Below are positions 11,519-24,530 of a DNA stretch of 64,000 bases, one piece after another. Made by a program: the position numbers and the translations under genes. The stretch is taken from positions 75,510,635-75,574,634 of the forward strand of contig OY726569.1 of the NCBI GenBank assembly GCA_963383645.1. The letters run 5' to 3'. Each line of letters opens with the position of its first letter. Position 1 is the first letter of the stretch. The notes under the pieces were generated by a model, which ran no database searches, was not told the DNA's origin, and worked only from the letters and a program-made list of their open reading frames with translations. This DNA is from Muscardinus avellanarius (lineage: Eukaryota; Chordata; Mammalia; Rodentia; Gliridae).

Positions 11519-11739
11519 AAGCCAGGCGTGGTGGCGCACCCTTGTAATCCCTGCACTTGGGAGGCGGAGACAGGAGGATTGCGCTGGTTTGGAGCTAGCC
11601 ACGCTGGCTTAAGAGACCCTGTTTCCACATAAAAAAGTTGAAAAATAGGTCTGGGAGTGTAGCCCGTGGGAGTGTATCCCGGAGGTAGAAGGGCTTCCAA
11701 GAACCCCAGTACCACCAAAAAAAAAAAAAAAAAAAAAAT
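11519..11739 (+). mobile_element. SINE-B
   Basis: Well preserved, 23-base A tail; flanks atatctg. Contains a small internal duplication (gggagtgta). Confidence 0.92.
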
Positions 11740-12545
11740 CATATCTGTCTTGTTATCAATGCACAGGGCAATTATAGTTTTTTTTAGTGTAACTCTAGGA
11801 TCTACAGATTTTCTAGGAACTTGGGAGAGTCAGGCCTGGAAGAAAGAACTGGTTTGTGGACTAGAGGCTGAAGCATTTCAGCTCCAGGTTCTTATATTAA
11901 AGTTATATTTTACTCTTCCTCTTGTCTGTCTCCTTTCTACCTACTTATTTCTTGTATCCTACAGCAGTTTCACTGTGCACGGCAGGAGAGCACAGAAGCC
12001 AGAGTAAGTGTCCAGTGAGAGTGCCTTGGGTGGGCAGAGGAATGTGCCAGTAGAAAGAGAAAGTCTGTGGCACCTGAGGACCGAGTCAAAGCACTGAGTG
12101 AGGTTTGGAGACCACAAGTAAGGGCAGCCCAGCACAGCAGGAGGGATTTCCTAGGGGAACAACACCTTCCACTAAGAAGAAAGAAAGGGAGGGAAGGAGG
12201 AATGCATATGTAGGTAAATTTAGAAGTAGGAGGGCAGGGAATTGAGGCATCCCAGTCTGATCTGAGGCTTTTTGTGAGGCTGAGGGTGGCATGGGTATCT
12301 TGAGAACATTGTTGAGATTTTAAAAGTCATTAAAAGAGATGCAGGAGAGATGTGAGGAAGAACCAGGAATTGCCAGGGAGAGCTCAGGTAACCGCTGGGG
12401 TTAGGACTTGGAGAGTTAGTTAGGCTGGGCGCTGGAGAAAAATCTACCCAGTTTCTCGGTTTTGGCCGATGGCAGGATTGAGGGGAAAAGTAGCGGAATT
12501 GCAAACCGTGAAACTGTAAAACCACGAGATTTTAAAATGAACACA
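11740..12545. other. Intergenic stretch, nothing recognised
   Basis: Purine-rich in places (12040-12420); no coding signal. Confidence 0.5.
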
Positions 12546-12548
12546 ACT

Positions 12549-12780
12549 GCCGGGCGTGGTGGCGCGAGCGCTGGTAATCCCAGCATTTGGGAGGCTGAGA
12601 CAAGAGAATTGCAGGTTCGTGGCCAGCGTCTGCAACTTAATGAGGCACTCTGCAACTTAGTGAGACCCTGTTTCAAAAGAAAGAATAAAGAAATAGGGTT
12701 GGGGATATAGCCCAGAGGTCGAATGCCCCTGGTTTCCATCTCCAGACCCGCAACAAAACAAAACAAAACAAAAACAAAGA
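12549..12780 (+). mobile_element. SINE-A with (aaaac)n tail
   Basis: Head gccgggcgtggtggcgcgag; full length. Confidence 0.9.
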
Positions 12781-12828
12781 AAGAGCTTTTCTTTTTTTCT
12801 CCCCCCCTCTCTTTTTACTATTACACTA

Positions 12829-12972
12829 TTACAGGTTAAACCCAGAGGCACTCTATCTCTATTATATATACCTGTTTTGTGTTTTTTTTTAGAGACAGGG
12901 TCTAAGTTGCGCAGGCTGGCTTCAAATTTTTAATCTTTTTGTCTCAGCCTCCTAATTAGCTGAGATTACAGT
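12829..12972 (-). mobile_element. SINE, old and degraded
   Basis: Only gagacagggtctaagttgcg and tctcagcctcctaattagct are clear. Confidence 0.6.
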
Positions 12973-13132
12973 TTTGTATAACTGTGTAACTGTAGGAGCT
13001 TTTTAGAAATGGAAGTCCCTGGGAACTGGGTGATATTTCAATTTAGCTAGTCTTGGGTAGGACCTAGAAATTTGCACTAATATTTAATATTACTTTTAAA
13101 AACTGGGTAATATGCACAACTTAAAATTTAGT

Positions 13133-13455
13133 ACAGCCAGGTGGGGTGGCGCACGTGTGTAATCCCAGCATTCAGGAGGCTGAGACAGGAGGATCACGGT
13201 TCGCGGACAGCCTCAGCTACTTAATGAGGCTCTCCTCAACTTAGTGAGACCCTGTTTCAAAATAAAGAATAAAAAATTGGGCAGTGGGTATAGCTCAGAG
13301 GTTGAAAGACCCTGGGTTCCACTTCCAGACCTGCAAAAATAAATAAATAAATAAATATATTAATTAATTAAAATGACTAAAAAAATAGGACTGGGGGTGT
13401 AGGTACAATGCTCCTGGGTTCCATCCCTGGTGCCACAAAAATAAATAAATAAAAT
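13133..13455 (+). mobile_element. SINE-A plus a second right half
   Basis: Head 13133-13345 with (aaat)n; isolated tail gactgggggtgtaggtacaa at 13388. Confidence 0.87.
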
Positions 13456-13687
13456 AAAATTTAGAAGGTACAAACAATATAGAATGAAAAGCAAGACTTT
13501 CAGCCCTGTGGTGATTTTTACTACCAATTTCTCAGGTATCCTAGTAGGGACATCCAATATACAGCTAACCACATAAAATAGATTATTTTTCTTTACGAAA
13601 ATAACAGTATATGACAATGCTATTCTATACTTTTTTCACTTAACCTTACATCTTAAAGATCATTCCTTACTAGTTAAAGTTTACTTC

Positions 13688-13869
13688 AGCTGGGAGTGGT
13701 AGTGCATGCCTGTAATCCCAGTATTTGGGAGGCTGAGACAGGAGAATCTCTGGTTCAAGGACAGCTTCAGCAAGTAGTGAGACTCTCATCAACCTAGTGA
13801 GACACTGTTTCAAAATAAAAATAATAAAATAGGGCTGGAGGAGGTAGAGTACCCCTGGGTTCAATTTCC

Positions 13870-13914
<45 letters not shown>
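13688..13914 (+). mobile_element. SINE-A with (ac)n tail
   Basis: Flanks tacttca; microsatellite 13873-13914. Confidence 0.88.
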
Positions 13915-13918
<4 letters not shown>

Positions 13919-14665
13919 CTTCAATATTTTCAATATTTTATTGGCTGCTTGGAATTCTCTTTGATGGCCAAAAGATAGAAAATAATAAAAGTTTATACTC
14001 TTTCTTTAACTCAGGATTCCTCCCCAACACTGGGGTAGTTTCTCTAATGTCCTGTGTCTGGATGTGCCATAACTCAAAATTCTGTGTTTTTAGTAAGATT
14101 GTAATTTGGGTGATTCATAGACTACACATTGAGAAACACTTCTCACAGGGCTTGTGACTATAATGAGTTTATAAAGGGTGGAAATACTGAGAAAAAGGGA
14201 ATGATAAAACTGGGAGGACAGGAGGTTTTGCTTTGCGTCACCATCACTAGTGATTCGAGAGATTTTATCCTGAATTCCCCTTGGAAGTATATACAGAATG
14301 TACTATTTGTGCATAGTTAGTAAATGCTGAATCCCAGTGACAACTGGCAAGGCAAAACAAACCAAAGCAGAAACCCCACCAACACCCCCAAACCCAAACC
14401 AAATGAACAAACAAAATGAATGATTACATTCCCAAGGACTGTCAAGGTTTCCACAAGGAAAGCTGTGAAAAATCTCAAAAGATCTTTCTCTTACATCATT
14501 GGAAATTTTCATTTTTCTATTATAAAAAAAAGTTCCAACCATCAAAACTAAATGCAATGAGTCTGCAACATTGAATTCCCTGGGATTTTTAAATTCTGCT
14601 TGGATTCCTTGACTGGGAGCTGGGACTAATTAAGAAAGTAGCCGACGGTGGACAGAAACACATGT
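13915..14665. other. Intergenic stretch, nothing recognised
   Basis: AT-rich unique sequence without recognisable repeat or gene. Confidence 0.5.
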
Positions 14666-14667
14666 TT

Positions 14668-14846
14668 ACTGAAGCTGGTTGTGGTATTGCACACTTGCAA
14701 TTCCAGCTACTCAGGAGACGTAGGCAGGAGGATCAAGGCAGGCTGGGTTCAAGGCCAGCCTGGGCAACTTAGAAAGACTCTGTTGGAAAATAAAATTCTA
14801 AAATGTAGTAGAGTGGTAGAGCACTACTGTATTATCCAATCCCTAC

Positions 14847-14898
<52 letters not shown>

Positions 14899-15072
14899 TT
14901 CTATACCCCAGGTACACCCTCAGCCCTCTTTTTTTATTCTTTATTTTTGAAACAGGGTCTTGCTGAGTTGCAAAGGGTCTCATTAAGTAGCTGAGGCTGT
15001 CCTCAAACCAAGATCAGCCTGTCTCAGCCTCCCAAATGCTGGGATTAAAAGTGTGTGCCACCATGCCAGGCT
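14668..15072. mobile_element. Two SINEs meeting at a (ac)n tract
   Basis: + strand copy 14668-14850 (old), (ac)n 14851-14896, then a minus-strand SINE-A 14897-15072. Confidence 0.82.
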
Positions 15073-15559
15073 CTCCATGATCTTTTTACAGTGAATACTA
15101 TCTTTCCTCTAAAGAATGTTCCTGGTGTTCCTTGTAAGAGAGACCAGATATTCAGCCTTCAGAAGTGACCTCTGTCTCATTTCTGCATGACTACTGAACA
15201 GGCAGGTGATCCAAATGACACTGGCAGCTACTACAGAGGGGGTGAGCAGGGAATCACTCAGCCACACTGGCTGACCTCGTAGGTCCTGCTGGAGCTGGGC
15301 TATGCTTGGCTGAAATAGAAAGATAAAAAGACTGTTTCTAACTCGGTGTTTCCCAATATTTAGGGAATTTTGCAATATCCTATATACTTCCTCTTTCCGT
15401 TCATTTTCTTGCCTAAACAGTACTGTGTGAGAATTTAAGAAAAGTGAACTGTTTTTGAAGATATAACAGAAGATACTCTCAGGATGACACAAAACCATAA
15501 TGGGCAATCTTGAACTAGTTGGTGTCAAAACGTGTTTTATTTTATTTTTGTTTGTTTGT
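15073..15559. other. Intergenic stretch, nothing recognised
   Basis: The 139-codon minus frame at 15109-15528 has no recognisable domain and no splice or promoter context. Confidence 0.45.
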
Positions 15560-15698
15560 TTGTTTGTTTTTTGGTTGTACTGGGGTTCCTGGAAGCCCTT
15601 CTACCTCCGGGCTACACTCCCAGACCTTTTTTTTTAAATATTTTTGAAACTGGGTCTTTTACGCCAGCGCGGCTGGCTTCGAACCTGCGCGATCCTCC
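15560..15698 (-). mobile_element. SINE-B, truncated
   Basis: Ends inside the head at 'gcgatcctcct'; flanks aaaac-tgtttta, so truncation happened at insertion. Confidence 0.88.
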
Positions 15699-16278
15699 TA
15701 AAACATGTTTTAAAATACTCATATAGAATCAACATTAAAAAAAAAAAGTAGACTGAACTGAGATTTCTGAGAATGATGATTTCCTACGTAGTAAGAAAAC
15801 CTTTTATTTTTTTCTTATTTTGTTCCATATCCAGATACTGGTATTTTATATAAGATCGGAACATCTCTCCCCCTACTCTTCTTTTGACATTTATTTTCCT
15901 GATGCAATATGAAGGCGTATGTAGCAACTGGCTAACGAGAAACAGGGACTAGTTCTAGGGTACTTCTCTTCATCTTTATTTAATAGGTTTTTCCTTTCTT
16001 AAATTGATTAAAACTGGAGAATTGCTTGAGGAGCTCCCAATGACTGTGAAGACAGATTCCAATCTTAAATTGAAGAGTCACTGGTGTCTGTGTTTTGCTC
16101 AACCTGTATGAACTCTGTGGACTGATCTCAACGGCTTTCTGCTGGGCACTGAGGCATGCTGAGACGGGCCTGGGCCTAAGGAATGCACAGATCAGTTGGA
16201 GGGGTAGAAACTAGCACACAATTAAGTGCTAAGTGATCGGAACATCTGAGTGCTCTAGGCAGTTCAAAAAATATTTGA

Positions 16279-16468
16279 TTTTTTTTTTTTTTTTTTTTTT
16301 TTTGGTGATACTGGGAATGGAACTCAGGGCCGGAGGTTCTACCTCCAAGGAACATCTCCAGCCCCATTTTTTATTCTTTATTTGGAAACAGGGTCTCACT
16401 GAGTTGCAAAGGGCCTTACTGAGTAGCTGAGACTGTCTGCAAACCGCGATCCTCCTGTCTCAGCCTTA
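16279..16468 (-). mobile_element. SINE-A, truncated head
   Basis: 25-base T-run, then ggtgatactgggaatggaac. Confidence 0.88.
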
Positions 16469-16484
16469 GAATGGTTTTAAACCG

Positions 16485-16692
16485 GATATAGTGGTACACG
16501 CTTGTAATCCCAGTACTTGGGAGGCTGAGACAGGATTGCAGGTTCTCGACCAGCCTTAGCTACTTAGTGAGATCCTCTGAAACTTAGTGAGACCCTGTTT
16601 CAAAATAAAAAATAAGAAAAGATGGCTGGGGGTGCAGGTTGGAGGTAGAATGCCCCCAGGTTCAGTCCCCAGTACTGCAAAAAAAAAAAAAA
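16485..16692 (+). mobile_element. SINE-A
   Basis: Starts 17 bp after an oppositely oriented copy, giving an inverted SINE pair. Confidence 0.9.
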
Positions 16693-18939
16693 TAGATGAG
16701 TGGTTTTGGAGTATTAATTGTGGATGTTAGTAGGCACGGAGATGGGTAAGGTTTTCTAGGTGAGAGTTTTTATGTCTATAAGAGCACAGAGGCAGAATTA
16801 ATAAATGGATGGGTTGATAAAAATAAACATAAATAAATCAGTGTGCTGATAACAATAAAAAGGGTTTGTGCTGGGGAGTGGAGGTCATTAAGTAAAATAA
16901 AATAATGACCTAGGTTTTGGAGTCCCTTGAATGCTTAGGAGCATGCCTGCAGTCTTGTAGTTAACTGAAGGGAATTAAAGGCTTCTAAGAAAAGTGGATT
17001 AGGAAGATTAGTTTGCTGGTGGGAGGTTTCGAAGAGAGACGTTGAAAGAATGGCTTTGAAGAGAAGCTCGTGGCTATAGGAGACTGCTGGGTCTGAGCTG
17101 ATGAGAGTATTCCCCAGGATCTGGCAACAGAAAGGAAAGACAGACAAGGAGAAAGGCCACAGGAGTCTAGATCATGGGGGTTTGCATCTGAGCAAGCTGA
17201 ATACTGTTGGTTTCTCTAAAAGAAAGAAGAGGGGTGGGTTTCAGAGAAGACATGGATACTGCCTACCTTTGAGTTGCTGGCGTTACATGTGTGCCTTCAT
17301 GGCTATGGTAGATAATTGCCACGGACTTGGCTCCCAGGTGGGTACGGGTGGGGTCACCGGAAGGTTCTGCATAAGCAGCTTTGGCCCTCTCAGGCAGAAG
17401 GGAGCATGTGCTATTGAGCAGGCTCAGTCCTCGAGGGGCCAATGCGTTAGTCAGGAAACATAAATTTAATAGGAGTAGCTGAAAGATGAGCCAATGTCAG
17501 GTGGTGGTTTGGTAGTATGTCATGGCTGCTAACTTTGACATCCTAAGTGTAATGTTATTGATGGCTTTTATGCCTGACTAAGAGGGTGAACACTTAGCAA
17601 ATTAGATCTCTTAATTTTCATCCTGCTCTTATATTTTATGGGTATGACAGAGTGTGTTACCTGGGGCAAACCATTTAACCTCTGTGCCCTGGAGCCCTGG
17701 TTATAAAATAGGAAGATGGTGGTGGCATCATTCCTAAACATTTTGAAAGCTGCAGAGAAAAAGCACTGTAGGATTCCTCCTCCACCTCCTCAAATTCAGT
17801 CATTTAGAAAGGTCAGCCTTGTCATTGGGTTCTTTCAGTTACTAACTCCCTAAGTTAGTTAATTAGCATTTTTCTTAAAAAATTTTCCATGAATTTACAA
17901 TAAAAAGACAGTAGTTTTACCCCGCCTTTTCTCCCTTTTGGACCTGCCCATCTTGCTGGCCCAGCTTCACACACTGGCTGTTGCCCTGTGACCCCCATGT
18001 CTAGGCTCTGGGATCAAGCCCAGCCATACTGGGGTTGAGCTAGAGTTCTACACTAATCCTCAGGGTGGCACAAGGCTGCCATGCCTGGTGTGCAGCTGGG
18101 ACCCATTTCTAGGTAATTTCCCACGTTGTAGCTGTTACTCTGTCCTCCAGATGTGGCCTCTGGATACTTGTCTTGTTCTCCTGAGTCCCTCCCACCCCCT
18201 ATTCATCCAGGACTTCAGCTCGAGGAGTTCAGTTTGGTCCTAGAAAACCCCAGCCCTGAGGCCGCGGCCCTGCCCAGAGCAACACGTTTCTCAGTGCGTG
18301 CTGTGATTACATTGTGCCTGCTCCTGGATTCTCAAGACGGCGTTCCAGCTGTCCATTGGCTTGCAGTGCTTACATTCTCTGTGTCAAAGCAGCCTGCCGC
18401 CGGCTGCCTTCCTGGCCTGCTGCCGGTTCCATATTCTCCAGATAGTATCTTCTAGCTGAATGCTCGCCAGGCCAGCTGGGTCTGCTTCTCATTCCATGGA
18501 TATATCTCATTCTAGTTTCCAGTGCTCTCGGTCTACCTCACCCTTATTACAGTTAATCCTTTTGTATTATGCCACAGTGGATGTTAGCTGCTGTGGAAAC
18601 TAATGTGGTATTGGAATTTTATCCTTGTTTACATCTTGCTTTGTGTTGGAAAGCTTGGGACCATTTCCAACACCCACTCAGAGAGCTTTCCTGTCTCCTG
18701 CAGGGGAAAACAAATGAAAACGTGACAATACCTTGCATCTGTGACCAGGCCCCAAGGCCACTATTTTAATTGTAACTTTTCATGACTTGATCTTAATTTT
18801 TCTTTTAGGCAAATAATATATTTGAGAATACGTTCTGGCCAGTGTTCATTTACATTTTTCAATTTCAAGGTATCTTAATGGGATTTGATAGGCTGTGGGT
18901 GGTGTTCTACAGTGATAACTTCTAATCTTGAGGTCCATT
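16693..18939. other. Longest repeat-poor intergenic block
   Basis: Apart from the MIR near 17600, little is recognised. 17930-18480 is moderately GC-rich and could hold a distal enhancer, which sequence alone cannot show. Confidence 0.45.
17590..17750 (+). mobile_element. MIR
   Basis: Core wording cctggggcaaaccatttaac, ctctgtgccctgg and taaaataggaagatgg. Confidence 0.8.
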
Positions 18940-19076
18940 ATAACCCTCTGGAGGGCTTGTTAAAACAGACTGCTGGCCCCTACATCCCAGAGTTTCTCTG
19001 AAGTGGTGCCTGAGAATTTGCATTTCTAACGAGTCCTCAGGTGATGCCCCCAACTGCCCTTTGAGAACAAGTGGTC
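18940..19076 (+). mobile_element. MER5A-type hAT element
   Basis: ctggagggcttgttaaaaca, gagaatttgcatttctaacg and cctttgagaacaagtgg follow the MER5A consensus in order. Non-autonomous Charlie-group fossil. Confidence 0.88.
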
Positions 19077-19139
19077 ATATCTAAGCTGACCACAGGTAAC
19101 CAGAAGCTGTTGGTCAGTTCAAATTCTGACATGAATGGA

Positions 19140-19345
19140 CGGATGAAGAGCGCTGAAAAATAAATTTGGGAAGTTCAGTCGATACAGTGAGGATAATGGG
19201 TGATTTCTTCTTGGCCACTTATTTCTACGAGAACCTGGACACTTGGTTTCTTTGAGCATAGCTTCACTCATGCATCACATAAGGATAGCCTCTATGAAGG
19301 TCAAATGAAACAGGTGTGAAAATATCTAAGTAGCTTTAAAGTGGA
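19140..19345 (+). mobile_element. Possible MIR
   Basis: cctctatgaaggtcaaatga and gtgaaaatatctaagtagct resemble the 3' part of MIR; the core is weak. Confidence 0.4.
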
Positions 19346-19373
19346 GGAGCTGCGATGGCTTTTCACTATCCCT

Positions 19374-19924
19374 CTTTTTTTTTTTTTCAGTACTGGGGAT
19401 GGAACCCAGGGGCATTCTACTCCGAGCTATACCCCCAAGCCTATTTTTTAATCTTGATTTTGAAACAGGGTCTCACTGAGTTGTAAAGGGCCTAAGTAGC
19501 TGAGGCTGTCTGCGAACTGTGATCCTCTGGTCTCAGTCTCCTGAATGCTGAGATTACAAGCACGTGTCAACACGCCGGGGCTATTCTTTATTTATTTTGC
19601 GAGTTTGGAGATGGAACCCAGGGGCATTTGATCTCCTAGCTATACCCCTGCCCTGTTTTTTATTCCTTATTTTGAAACAGGGTCTCACTATGTTGCTGAG
19701 GGCCTCACTAAGTAGTTGAGGCTGGCTTCGAACCCGTGCGATCCTCCTGTCTCAGCCTCCCAAGCGCTGGGATTACAACTGTGCGCCACCACGCCCAGCT
19801 ATTTTTTATTTTTGAAACAGGGTCTCACTAAGTTGTGCAGGGCCTAAGTAGCTGAGGTTAGCTGATCCTCCTGCCTCAGTCTCCCAAGTACTGGGATTAC
19901 AAGTGTGTACCACCTTGCCTGGCT
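19374..19924 (-). mobile_element. Three nested SINEs
   Basis: Copies at 19375-19582, 19596-19798 and the remaining head 19800-19924. Outer flanks tttcactatccctc / tttcactaccctt. Confidence 0.88.
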
Positions 19925-20585
19925 TTTTCACTACCCTTCTTAAAACATCACCTGATTCGTTGGCTGTCTTACTTCCCTTATTAACTATGGCAACTTTAAC
20001 CTGGGAATACAGAGGACTTTTATTGCTATAATAAACTCAAACTTCAAACTCTTTTCTAAAAAAAAATTATTCAATGAGATCAGACATGCCTTATAAACAT
20101 TCAACCGAGCCAAGAATGATTCCCAGTTTTTATAGCTGTAAAAAGAGAACAAGACCCTATTGTACTTGGGGTGGAGTCACAGTTAATCTTCCAACCCTGT
20201 TTAGATTGGCCCATCAGAACAGCTAAGAGGTACAACAGTTTAAAAAAAAGAGCCACTGCCCACAAACAAAACTCCTCCATTCTACACCTTCATATCTCAT
20301 GCAACTTCTACCAACGTTCCATCTTTGGAAGTAGCAGATCCTCTTAGTCCTGGCCCTGGCCATTTTTCTCAGCTATGCTCCCTCTGGCCCAGCTCCAAGG
20401 GCCAACACAACTCCTGCTCAAATTGGGTGCCACTGTCACTTTTCAACCTTATCAAATTCTTCCAGGCCTTCTGTGACGCTCTCAGCCCTTAGCTTCTATC
20501 TCTCCTGGGTTTTAATAAATACCACCAATCTCGGCTAGGCTGCTTTTCTGCCAGCAGGGTCTGATTCCGGAGTTAGAAAGGCCCG
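19925..20585. other. Proximal upstream flank of PCNX1
   Basis: Unique sequence between the nested SINEs and the SINE at 20590; no clear motif. Confidence 0.5.
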
Positions 20586-20589
20586 GTGG

Positions 20590-20795
20590 AGCTGGGCGTG
20601 GTGGTGGCGGCGTGGGCTTTCGGGAGGTTGAGACAGGAGGATCACGGTTCGAGGACAGCCTCAGCTACTTAGTGAGGTCCTCTGCAACTCAGTAGGACCC
20701 TGTTTCAAGATAAAGGATAAAAAATAGGGCTGGGGGTGTAGCTCGAAGGTAGACTGCCCCTGGGTTCCATCCTCAGTACTGCCCCCCCAAAAAAA
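20590..20795 (+). mobile_element. SINE-A adjoining the CpG island
   Basis: Flanks agaaaggc at 20575 and 20806; it ends only 25 bp before the GC-box minisatellite. Confidence 0.9.
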
Positions 20796-20819
20796 ATAAT
20801 ATTAAGAAAGGCAGCCAGG

Positions 20820-21024
20820 CGGGGGCGGGGCCTGCAGCGGCCGGGGAGGCGGGGCCTGCAGCGGCCGGGGAGGCGGGGCCTGCAGGGCCGGGGAGGCGGG
20901 GCCTGCAGCGGCCGGGGAGGCGGGGCCTGCAGCGGCCGGGGAGGCGGGGCCTGCAGCGGCCGGGGAGGCGGGGCCTGCAGCGGCCGGGGAGGCGGGGCCT
21001 GCAGCGGCCGGGGAGGCGGGGCCG
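20820..21024. repeat. 24-bp GC-box minisatellite upstream of PCNX1
   Basis: Eight tandem units of ggcggggcctgcagcggccg + ggga start at 20824, 20848, 20872, 20895, 20919, 20943, 20967 and 20991, with a partial ninth at 21015. The third unit is 23 bp because one c is missing; the others look identical. Each unit carries gaggcggggc, which fits the degenerate Sp1/KLF GC-box consensus, so copy number sets the number of potential Sp1 sites just upstream of the transcript. Confidence 0.93.
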
Positions 21025-21158
21025 CGGGGGGCGCGGCTTCCTCGCGTCCTCCGGCGCCGGGTCGCGCTCGGCGGGCCGGGCTAGCGCTGGCGGCCGGCGG
21101 GGCTCGCGGGGGCGGCGGCGGCGGCGGCAGCGCCCGCAGGCCGGGCGCGGGGCGCTAG

Positions 21159-22067
<909 letters not shown>

Positions 22068-22255
22068 TAGGGGCGGCCCGGGCTCCGGTCGGCGGCCGCG
22101 GCCTTGGCAGGCCGGCTGCGGGGAGGAAGCGGGGAGAGACGGGGAATCTGGCCGGCATTTCCCGGGGTTGTTTGGGTTGGTTCAAGGCCCTTGGCTGATA
22201 GGAGAGTCCTGCCTGTTGCTTAATTCAGTAGGGCCAGCTCCTCCGAGTGATAGGT

Positions 22256-22340
22256 GTTTTTTTTTTTTTAAGCGGTTTTTTTTTTTAAAGCGATGTTTTA
22301 AACGAAAGTTGTAGGCGCTTTTTTTTTTTTTTAAGCACTG
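22256..22340 (+). repeat. Three T-runs each followed by aagc
   Basis: Three poly(T) tracts of 10-15 bases each end in aagc or aaagcg, about 25-50 bp apart. It looks like a small irregular duplication or three slipped homopolymers in intron 1. Confidence 0.6.
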
Positions 22341-23309
22341 TAGGTTAGGGTGGGGCGTTAGAAAAACTAATGTGCAGAGAAGTGGTACTTACTGCAAATT
22401 TAAAGTAAAAGGAAGGGAGGGAAAGATGGTCACTTTTTATTGCCAGAGGATCCTTTTGAATATGTTTCTGCTAACTTTGTGGTTCTTATTGGAGCCAGAG
22501 TCAGGATGCTGGGTTAGAAAATCCCGGAATGCGAGTTTGAAAGTGCCAAAGGTGTGGACACACAGTTCTTCCCTTAATGACTCGCAGTTTCAGGAAAAGT
22601 GTCTGTTAGGGAAAGATGTGCAGAATTTCACATCTCCAGCAGATTTCAGTTTTTCATTTAAACTGTTTTGAAGGGGCTTATTGTTTGAGCTATAAAAAGC
22701 TATTTAAAAAATGCTGATGGCTTATTTTATTAAGGAACTTGTTTGGTCTTGTCGCATTCTGAAGATTTATCATGAAGTGTTATGGTTTCAATTAGTTCTG
22801 GCCTAGGGAGTCCTATTTGCACCACTATACCTTCCAGGAATATGACATCATTAAGAACAGGTTAATTACTTTGGGTGTAAGAATCCTCAGGCTGCCCACA
22901 GAGCTTTACTAGCAGATTTCTCCTGTATTCAGAAGAGTTGTAGATTTAAAGTTCAAAATGATTTTTTGAGCTATTAGGATCAGTTGCTTTGTCTCAGTGT
23001 AGGGTTTCTATGTTAGCGCCTGCCGTTAACTTCGTTAGCATGGTTAGGCCACTTTGTGTAATTAACAAACAGTACTAGAAATATTAGAGCAAGTAGAAAC
23101 CAGTGCATTGTGTTTACCTGCTTCATCTTGGGAATTTATTCAGTTAAGTTTAACTCTCGAATATTTGAATGTCTACTATGTACGAGACACTTTGCTGGCT
23201 TCTGGAGAACTAAAATTGCGCCTCTGACTTTGTTGTTTTAATGAATGGCAAACTTCACTCTTCTCAGGTATTTCAAAACTCCTTTTGTCTGTCTTTCCAT
23301 AGCTACGGC
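22341..23309. other. Intron 1 proximal unique sequence
   Basis: Repeat-poor stretch just after the CpG island. No exon evident; a position where intronic enhancers are common. Confidence 0.5.
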
Positions 23310-23930
23310 ATGACTGCAAATCTAATGGGTGCAGTCTTCACAAATTAACTAGAGCCCCATCCATTGCGGGCGCCATTAGCATCGCCACCTCTGCTCTCCT
23401 GGTTCAAGCCACCCTTCTTTCCCTTCTGGATTACCCCAGTGTTCTGATGCAGCCAACCGCTTCTCTCCTCTCCATACAGAAATCTGAGTGATTCTTTCAG
23501 ATCATGTCACTCTTCTGCTCTTGGAATCTCTGCCCCCCCCCCCCCAATTTTGCCAGCGTAATAATCTTCCCAGATAGGAGAATATTTCTGCCCTGGGGCC
23601 TTTGCTGTTGCTCTTTGGGCTGTTTGAATGGCTCTTCCTTCCCAGATACAGGTTTCTTGTGTATGTGAGGCTTTCCCATATACCTTATGTAAACAACCGC
23701 CTGCACCCTCACCTTGGTTGCTCTGTAGCCCTTCACCCTCCTTGTAGATAGTATTTATTGCTATCTGATATATATAGTTATTTGCTTAATGTTTTTGTTA
23801 TCTCATTAGAATATAAACTCTAGCAGGCAGGGACTTTATTATGTTCTCTGCTATATTCTGGGACCTATATCTGTGTCAAGCATTTAGTAAGTAATTAGAT
23901 GTTAAATGAATAAATAGAAATCAACAAGAC
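23310..23930 (+). mobile_element. L2 3' end
   Basis: Recognisable L2 wording: cagatcatgtcactcttctg, cttcaccctccttgtagata, then tagcaggcagggactttatt and tgttaaatgaataaatagaa. A 12-base C run near 23532 interrupts it. Confidence 0.82.
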
Positions 23931-24345
23931 TTATCTTTTGCCCCCAAGGAACTTAAAAGCCTAGCTTGGGAAGGGTGAACGACCTTGAACTGTAGAGTCA
24001 GGGGATGGAACTTGATCCAGAGGTGTTAGCGAAGAGGATTTGTGAACATTTTTGGAAATACACTAGTACTTCAGTTTGAAGTATATACCTAAAATAAAGC
24101 AAAATCTAACATTCTGTGTCAGCCATAGGTTATTATACACTTCTAATAATAATTACAAGTAATAATAACTTTATTTAGTGTGTAGGGTCTTTATTCCAAA
24201 CCTTCTGTCCTCATGAAGCGTAGATGTTAGTGACATGTTTTGTAATCCTAGATGTGAGCTGAGATTTACACAGGACTTCTTGAAACCAAAGTCACTATAC
24301 AGGTTGTTTTTTACTTACATTTTATATTTTTAAAGAGCCCAAGTC

Positions 24346-24530
24346 AGCCAGGCGTGGTTTTGCATGCCAGTATTCCCAGCACTTGGTAGGCTGAGGCAGG
24401 AGGATTGAAAGTTGGAGACCAGCTTGGGTGATTGAGGGAGACCTTGTTTCAAAATAACAAAAGGGCTGGGAGGATAGCTCAGAGGTAGAGTGCCTCTGGG
24501 TTGAATCTTTCAAATCATAAATGAAACAAA
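24346..24530 (+). mobile_element. SINE-A, old
   Basis: cagccaggcgtggttttgca to tgcctctgggttgaatc. Confidence 0.82.

Noticed and set aside
15109..15528. 139-codon minus-strand frame
   Set aside because: No recognisable family, no splice sites or promoter; chance frame in unique intergenic DNA.
20820..21024. CRISPR-like regular repeats
   Set aside because: Units are head to tail without unique spacers, in mammalian DNA: a minisatellite.
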